64,000 nucleotides of DNA from DASZTV01 sp035547515 (lineage in GTDB: Bacteria > Actinomycetota > Actinomycetes > JAFAQI01), in NCBI GenBank assembly GCA_035547515.1, contig DASZUS010000003.1, forward strand, positions 1 to 64,000. The letters are read 5' to 3'. The stretch's first letter is position 1. Every line of letters begins with the position of its first letter. This document shows, one piece after another, positions 59,933 to 64,000 of the stretch. Below the pieces are notes generated by a model. That model ran no database searches. It had not been told where the DNA came from and worked only from the letters and a program-made list of their open reading frames with translations. The translations under genes were made by a program, and so were the position numbers.

Positions 59933-60192
59933 CTGGCCTTGTTGGCGCGGGCAGCCATCGCGGACTTGCGGTTGGCGGCCTGGTTGGCGTGGATGACGCC
60001 CTTGCTCACGGCCTTGTCGAGCAGCCGCGAAGCGGTACGAAGCTCGGTCGTGGCCTTCTCCGCGTCGCCAGACTCGGCAGCGTCCCGGAACCGGCGTACG
60101 GCGGTCTTCAGCTCCGACTTCACGGCCTTGTTGCGCAGCCGAGCAGCCTCGTTCTGCTTGTTGCGCTTGATCTGGCTCTTGATGTTGGCCAC
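59929..60192 (-). CDS. rpsT: 30S ribosomal protein S20
   Basis: The 87-residue protein starts MANIKSQIKRNKQNEAARLR and continues with the long basic helices of S20, which bind 16S rRNA early in 30S assembly. It diverges from lepA across 104 bp and ends 4 bp inside the convergent acidic-protein gene, the usual actinobacterial arrangement apart from that overlap. Confidence 0.97.
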   Translation of the reverse strand: MANIKSQIKRNKQNEAARLRNKAVKSELKTAVRRFRDAAESGDAEKATTELRTASRLLDKAVSKGVIHANQAANRKSAMAARANKAS

Positions 60193-60296
60193 GCGGGAAC
60201 TACCTCGATCGACGTCGGATTTGAGACTGCGGAAAGTGCGGCTTTAAAGATTAGCAGCGGCGGCCACGCGGCAGCCAATCGTTCGTACGATGGAAC

Positions 60297-62123
60297 GTGG
60301 CTATGAGCGAGGTCGTGACGGATCCCAAGCGGATCCGCAACTTCTGCATCATCGCCCATATCGACCACGGCAAGTCGACGCTCGCCGACCGAATGCTCGA
60401 GCTGACCGGTCTCGTCGACTCGCGGCAGATGCGCGCGCAGTACCTCGACAAGATGGACATCGAGCGCGAGCGCGGCATCACGATCAAGGCGCAGAACGTC
60501 CGGCTGCCCTGGCAGGTCGACGGCGACGACTACGTCCTGCACCTGATCGACACTCCTGGCCACGTCGACTTCTCCTATGAGGTCAGCCGCAGCCTTGCCG
60601 CGTGTGAAGGGGCGATCCTGCTGGTCGACGCGGCGCAGGGGATCGAGGCGCAGACGCTCGCGAACCTCTACCTCGCGATCGAGAACGACCTGACGCTGAT
60701 CCCGGTGCTCAACAAGATCGACCTGCCGGCGGCACAGCCGGACAAGTACGCCGACGAGATCTCGCGGATCATCGGCTGTGAGCCGGGTGACGTGCTGCGA
60801 GTGAGCGCAAAGACCGGCGAAGGGGTCCGCGACCTGCTCGACCAGGTAGTCGCGCAGATCCCGACCCCCGTCGGCGATCCGGATGCCCCGCCGCGGGCGT
60901 TGATCTTCGACTCGGTCTATGACGTCTATCGAGGCGTCATCAGCTACGTCCGCGTCATCGACGGCCGGCTGACCACCCGCGAGCGCTGCTTGATGATGTC
61001 GACCGGCGCCGCCCACGAGACGCTGGAGGTCGGCGTAGCGGCGCCGGACCCGACCCCGCGGGCGAGCCTCGGGGTCGGCGAGGTCGGCTACGTGATCTCC
61101 GGCGTGAAGGACGTCCGCCAGGCGCGGGTCGGCGACACGATCACGAGCGCCGTACGGCCAGCGACCGAGTCGCTTGGCGGCTACCGCAATCCCAAGCCGA
61201 TGGTCTACTCCGGGCTGTACCCGATCGACGGCAGCGACTACCCGCTGCTGCGCGACGCCCTCGACAAGCTGCAGCTCAACGACGCGGCTCTGGTGTACGA
61301 GCCGGAGACCTCGACCGCGCTGGGCTTCGGCTTTCGCTGCGGCTTCCTCGGGCTGCTGCACCTCGAGATCGTTCGGGAGCGGCTGGAGCGCGAGTTCGAT
61401 CTGGCGCTGATCTCGACAGCGCCCAACGTCGTCTACCGCGTCGAGCTCGAGGACGGCGGGGAGGCGATCGTCACCAATCCCGCCGACTGGCCGGCGGCGA
61501 AGATCGGCGAGGTCTATGAGCCGGTCGTGGATGCGATGCTGCTGCTGCCGAACGACTATGTCGGCGCTGTCATGGACCTGTGCCAGAGCCGGCGCGGCTC
61601 GTTGAAGGGCATGGACTACCTGTCCGAGGACCGGGTCGAGCTGAAGTACACGCTGCCGCTCGGCGAGATCATCTTCGACTTCTTCGACCAGCTGAAGTCG
61701 CGCACCCGTGGTTACGCGTCGCTGGACTACGAGCCGGCCGGCGAGCAGGTCGCTGATCTCGTCAAGGTCGACATCCTGTTGCAGGGGGAGGCGGTCGACG
61801 CGTTCAGCGCGATCGTGCACAAGGACAAGGCGTACGCCTACGGCACCACGATGGCGACCAAGCTGCGCGAGCTGATCCCGCGGCAGCAGTTCGAGGTTCC
61901 GATCCAGGCGGCCATCGGCTCCCGGGTGATCGCCCGCGAGAACATTCGCGCGATGCGCAAGGACGTTCTTGCGAAGTGCTACGGCGGTGATATCACCCGC
62001 AAGCGCAAGCTGCTGGAGAAGCAGAAGGAAGGCAAGCGGCGGATGAAGATGGTCGGCCGCGTCGAGGTCCCGCAGGAGGCCTTCATCGCGGCGCTGTCCA
62101 CGAACGCCGCGGCCGAGAAGTAG
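60297..62123 (+). CDS. lepA: Elongation factor 4 (LepA)
   Basis: GTG 60297 (ATG 60303 in frame). The 608-residue translational GTPase has G1 AHIDHGKST, G2/G3 RERGITI and DTPGHVDF, G4 NKIDLPAA, and the LepA-specific C-terminal domain with YGGDITRKRKLLEKQKEGKR. It back-translocates ribosomes stalled under stress. The next gene starts 22 bp downstream. Confidence 0.97.
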   Translation: MAMSEVVTDPKRIRNFCIIAHIDHGKSTLADRMLELTGLVDSRQMRAQYLDKMDIERERGITIKAQNVRLPWQVDGDDYVLHLIDTPGHVDFSYEVSRSLAACEGAILLVDAAQGIEAQTLANLYLAIENDLTLIPVLNKIDLPAAQPDKYADEISRIIGCEPGDVLRVSAKTGEGVRDLLDQVVAQIPTPVGDPDAPPRALIFDSVYDVYRGVISYVRVIDGRLTTRERCLMMSTGAAHETLEVGVAAPDPTPRASLGVGEVGYVISGVKDVRQARVGDTITSAVRPATESLGGYRNPKPMVYSGLYPIDGSDYPLLRDALDKLQLNDAALVYEPETSTALGFGFRCGFLGLLHLEIVRERLEREFDLALISTAPNVVYRVELEDGGEAIVTNPADWPAAKIGEVYEPVVDAMLLLPNDYVGAVMDLCQSRRGSLKGMDYLSEDRVELKYTLPLGEIIFDFFDQLKSRTRGYASLDYEPAGEQVADLVKVDILLQGEAVDAFSAIVHKDKAYAYGTTMATKLRELIPRQQFEVPIQAAIGSRVIARENIRAMRKDVLAKCYGGDITRKRKLLEKQKEGKRRMKMVGRVEVPQEAFIAALSTNAAAEK

Positions 62124-62144
62124 CCGTCGGGTCGGCGTGATCCC

Positions 62145-62492
62145 GTGGATGCCGACGAGATCAGGACCTCGCTGCTGCGCGAGCGGACGACCGCGCAGCA
62201 CAAGCTCGCCCAGCTTCGCGGCGACCTGGCTGAGATCATCGCCGCCGCAGTCGACGTCGCGACTGACGACGAACATGATCCGGAAGGCGCCACGATCGCC
62301 TACGAGCGCGAGCGCACCAAGGCGCTGATCGACCAGACCGAGGCGCATATCGACGAGCTTGCTCGGGCACTAGACCGGCTGGACGCAGGCTCCTACGGCA
62401 TCTGTGTGAGCTGTGGCAAGCCGATCGGTGAGGAACGCCTCCAGGCGAGGCCCGTCGTACAAACCTGCATCACCTGCGCATCCCGCAGCTGA
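62145..62492 (+). CDS. TraR/DksA-family zinc-finger protein
   Basis: GTG 62145. The 115-residue protein has a helical hairpin (about 1-80) and a C-terminal C4 zinc finger, CVSCGKPI...CITC, as in DksA/TraR proteins that bind the RNA polymerase secondary channel. The acidic tip residues of DksA are not obvious, so direct ppGpp-type regulation is uncertain. It may be co-transcribed with lepA. Confidence 0.85.
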   Translation: MDADEIRTSLLRERTTAQHKLAQLRGDLAEIIAAAVDVATDDEHDPEGATIAYERERTKALIDQTEAHIDELARALDRLDAGSYGICVSCGKPIGEERLQARPVVQTCITCASRS

Positions 62493-62505
62493 GCAGGCGA
62501 GCGGA

Positions 62506-63680
62506 TTAGGTCCGCTGGACTTCGACCGTGCCGTCTTTGTTCCGGCTGAAGTGCCAGTCCGTGTGATGCTCCACCCAGTGGTGATAGCTGCAGAGGTAGA
62601 TCGCCTTGTCGAAGTCCGTGCGGCCTTGGTGAGCAGTCCAGTAGTCCTCATGGTGGGTCGCGCGGCGTGCGGCCCCTCACGGCCCAACGGGTCGCGCCCA
62701 CGGTCGTCCCGCTCTCGGTCACGTCGCGATCGGGCGCTCCTTAGTGTTGGGCCGCGAGGGGCCGCACGCCGCGCTACTGCGTCTACCGCTCGGGGCGTCA
62801 GGCCTTTGCGTGGTGCAGTCGGCGTGGTGCCGCCGGCGCGGTGCGGGGTGCCGTCGAGGGTTGATGTTGCCGACTCTCCGGGCTGCAGCTCGCGCCCAAG
62901 CTCCGCGAGCGACGTTGTGACGACGACCTGGGTCGGCTCGCCTGCGGTCTCGGGGAGGTCGCCACTTCGCATCGCGAGCTTGGCCAGCTCGACCAACGCG
63001 TCGGCATTGCGCTTCGGGGGAGTGCGCTCCTCGAGCTCGCCCGCCTTCAACGCCAGCGGGTAGAGCGCCTTGCGCAGAAGAGCCGCACCCACCCGGTCGA
63101 GCATCCCGTCGATTCGCACCATCTGGTCGATGGTGTCGGTGAGGTTCAGGTAGCGGCCTTCGCGCTTGCGCACCGCGCGCTCTTCGGCGGTCTCGTTCAG
63201 GCACAGCTTGTCGGCGAGCTCGTGCAGCTCCTGGGCGAGGCGGGTCGGCCCGACGTACTTCGACGCAGCGATCAGCTCGCCCTCGGCGAGGTCGCGCGTC
63301 TCGGCATCGGGAAGCTTCGGCAGGAACGTCGTGATCAGCTTCGCGTGATCGTGGTTGATGTCGCCCGCGACAAGCGCGTCGACGATCGCGGGACGGGTGA
63401 CCGATGACCGTGCCACCGCCAGCCTCGCGCCGGCGTCGCCCGCCGAGAGCAACTGCTCGTCGATCAACCACGATCGCGTCGACATCGCACACTCGTTGGT
63501 CGTGCTCTGCCGGGTCTGCATGACCTGGAGCCGCCGCGCCAGCGCGCCGTCGAGACGCCGCTGCAACCGGATCAGGCGCGCTGTGTCATCCAGCAGCTTG
63601 CAGTCGGGCGAGTCGTGCGGATCGCTGTCGATGAGCGCATCGACAGCTGACGCCAGCTGGTCGAGCACATCCGCGCGCAT
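62506..63680 (-). pseudogene. DUF222/HNH-endonuclease-type protein, disrupted
   Basis: From ATG 63680 the DUF222 helical region reads normally for about 285 residues (TRSWLIDEQLLSAGDAGARLA, as adjoining pieces, and VAGDINHDHAKLI). Near 62775 it runs into an inverted-repeat insert and the HNH core is lost. The C-terminal part of the HNH domain (THHEDYW, DFDKAIYLCSYHHWVEHHTDW) continues in another frame to the stop at 62506-62508. The middle of the nuclease domain is missing, so it is inactive as a nuclease. The intact N-terminal part may still be translated. DUF222/HNH genes are multicopy in many actinobacteria. Confidence 0.75.
62660..62774. repeat. 115-bp inverted-repeat element inside the DUF222/HNH gene
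   Basis: 29-bp arms at 62660-62688 and 62746-62774 are inverted copies with one mismatch, enclosing 57 bp. The arms start GCGCGGCGTGCGGCCCC when read inward. The element sits exactly where the DUF222 frame and the HNH frame part. It has the look of a miniature, non-coding mobile palindrome (MITE/REP-like). No clear target duplication is visible. Confidence 0.75.
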
Positions 63681-63816
63681 GAGCAGAACCTACGGCCTGC
63701 CTACGACAGGATCGGGCGCGAAAACTGCCTGGAAATAAAGGAAATCTGGCAGGAAGTGGCCATGGACAGGTGCGGCCATAGCGAGCCATCCAGGAGCGTC
63801 GGTCCACACTGGACGG

Positions 63817-64000
63817 ATGCCGTCGACGCTGCCCGACGGGGAGCCCGCGCCGCTGGACGGCATGCTCCCGAGCTCGGCGTACGACGGTCTCGGCGAGCGA
63901 CCGTTCGGTGTCTACGTCCACGTCCCGTTCTGCGCTTCGAGATGCGGCTACTGCGACTTCAACACCTACACCGCAACCGAGCTCGGGACCGGCGCTTCCC
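63817..64000 (+). CDS. hemW: Radical SAM heme chaperone HemW, N-terminal part
   Basis: ATG 63817; the gene runs off the right edge after 61 codons. The radical-SAM cluster motif CxxxCxYC is present as CASRCGYC, in VHVPFCASRCGYCDFNTY, the HemW signature. HemW, formerly confused with oxygen-independent coproporphyrinogen oxidase HemN, inserts heme into respiratory proteins. Its place after lepA is standard in actinobacteria. The 136 bp upstream (63681-63816) hold the divergent promoter region with the DUF222 gene and nothing else I can identify. Confidence 0.93.
   Translation, partial: MPSTLPDGEPAPLDGMLPSSAYDGLGERPFGVYVHVPFCASRCGYCDFNTYTATELGTGAS

Noticed and set aside
60120..62348. Long antisense open frame (742 codons) opposite lepA
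   Set aside because: lepA on the other strand is certain, and the antisense product has no recognisable motif.

Overview
The window is a piece of a high-GC actinobacterial chromosome. The evidence is pervasive GTG starts, 4-nt ATGA/GTGA gene overlaps, an F420-dependent LLM-class oxidoreductase, a DesA3-type desaturase with its reductase, a DUF222/HNH gene, and the housekeeping order leuS-comEA-comEC-holA-rpsT-lepA-hemW. Genus cannot be fixed from sequence alone; an actinomycete in the broad Frankiales/Mycobacteriales/Propionibacteriales range fits.

Region 1 (1-9.2 kb) is an accessory, partly decayed mobile region. It starts inside a type I restriction gene (hsdR) followed by a GIY-YIG nuclease. 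A 3'-end fragment of a tmRNA or tRNA at 2111-2150 looks like an integration scar. An IS481-type element (2155-3352) sits immediately beside it and is bracketed by a perfect 16-bp direct repeat. After it come a secreted amidase-like protein, a deleted IS256-type element (4643-5330) with both inverted repeats, and a four-gene operon: small helical protein, QueC-like enzyme, XRE-ImmA/IrrE metalloprotease and PIN nuclease. This operon is the best candidate for an undescribed defence or toxin system. An istB scrap (9042-9187) closes the region.

Region 2 (9.2-17.9 kb) holds an enolase-superfamily enzyme, fdhD, and two divergent respiratory operons: ctaC-ctaD-small membrane protein-ctaG-like on the minus strand, and qcrA-qcrB-SDR on the plus strand. 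The oxidase subunit I lacks the usual key residues of both proton channels, and no ctaE or qcrC is present.

Region 3 (18-23.9 kb) carries an MFS exporter, an LLM oxidoreductase, and a desaturase/reductase operon divergent from a PucR-type regulator.

Region 4 (24-38.5 kb) is a catabolic regulon: acyl-CoA dehydrogenase, fused E1 alpha/beta dehydrogenase, three SDRs, acyl-CoA ligase, TetR regulator, amidohydrolase, cyclase-family hydrolase, Baeyer-Villiger-type monooxygenase and a SnoaL-like protein. It is tied together by four copies of a 16-bp palindrome (consensus TGTACCGATCGGTACA) at its promoters. Several of these promoters look leaderless, with the -10 element overlapping or abutting the palindrome. 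The likely logic is oxidation and ring opening of a cyclic ketone or acid, followed by CoA activation and beta-oxidation. The substrate is unknown.

Region 5 (38.5-52.6 kb) holds a RibD/DHFR-like reductase, an iron/peroxide operon (HiPIP-like protein, Fur, rubrerythrin, DUF3501), a formylglycine-generating enzyme, two secreted hydrolases, DUF488, an ABC-2 exporter, a fatty-acid-hydroxylase-like protein with a P450, a zinc alcohol/glucose dehydrogenase, DUF1684 and an L,D-transpeptidase lipoprotein.

Region 6 (52.7-64 kb) is the conserved housekeeping block, from leuS to the 5' end of hemW. It includes a shortened comEC, an acidic repeat protein, and a DUF222/HNH pseudogene containing a short inverted-repeat element.
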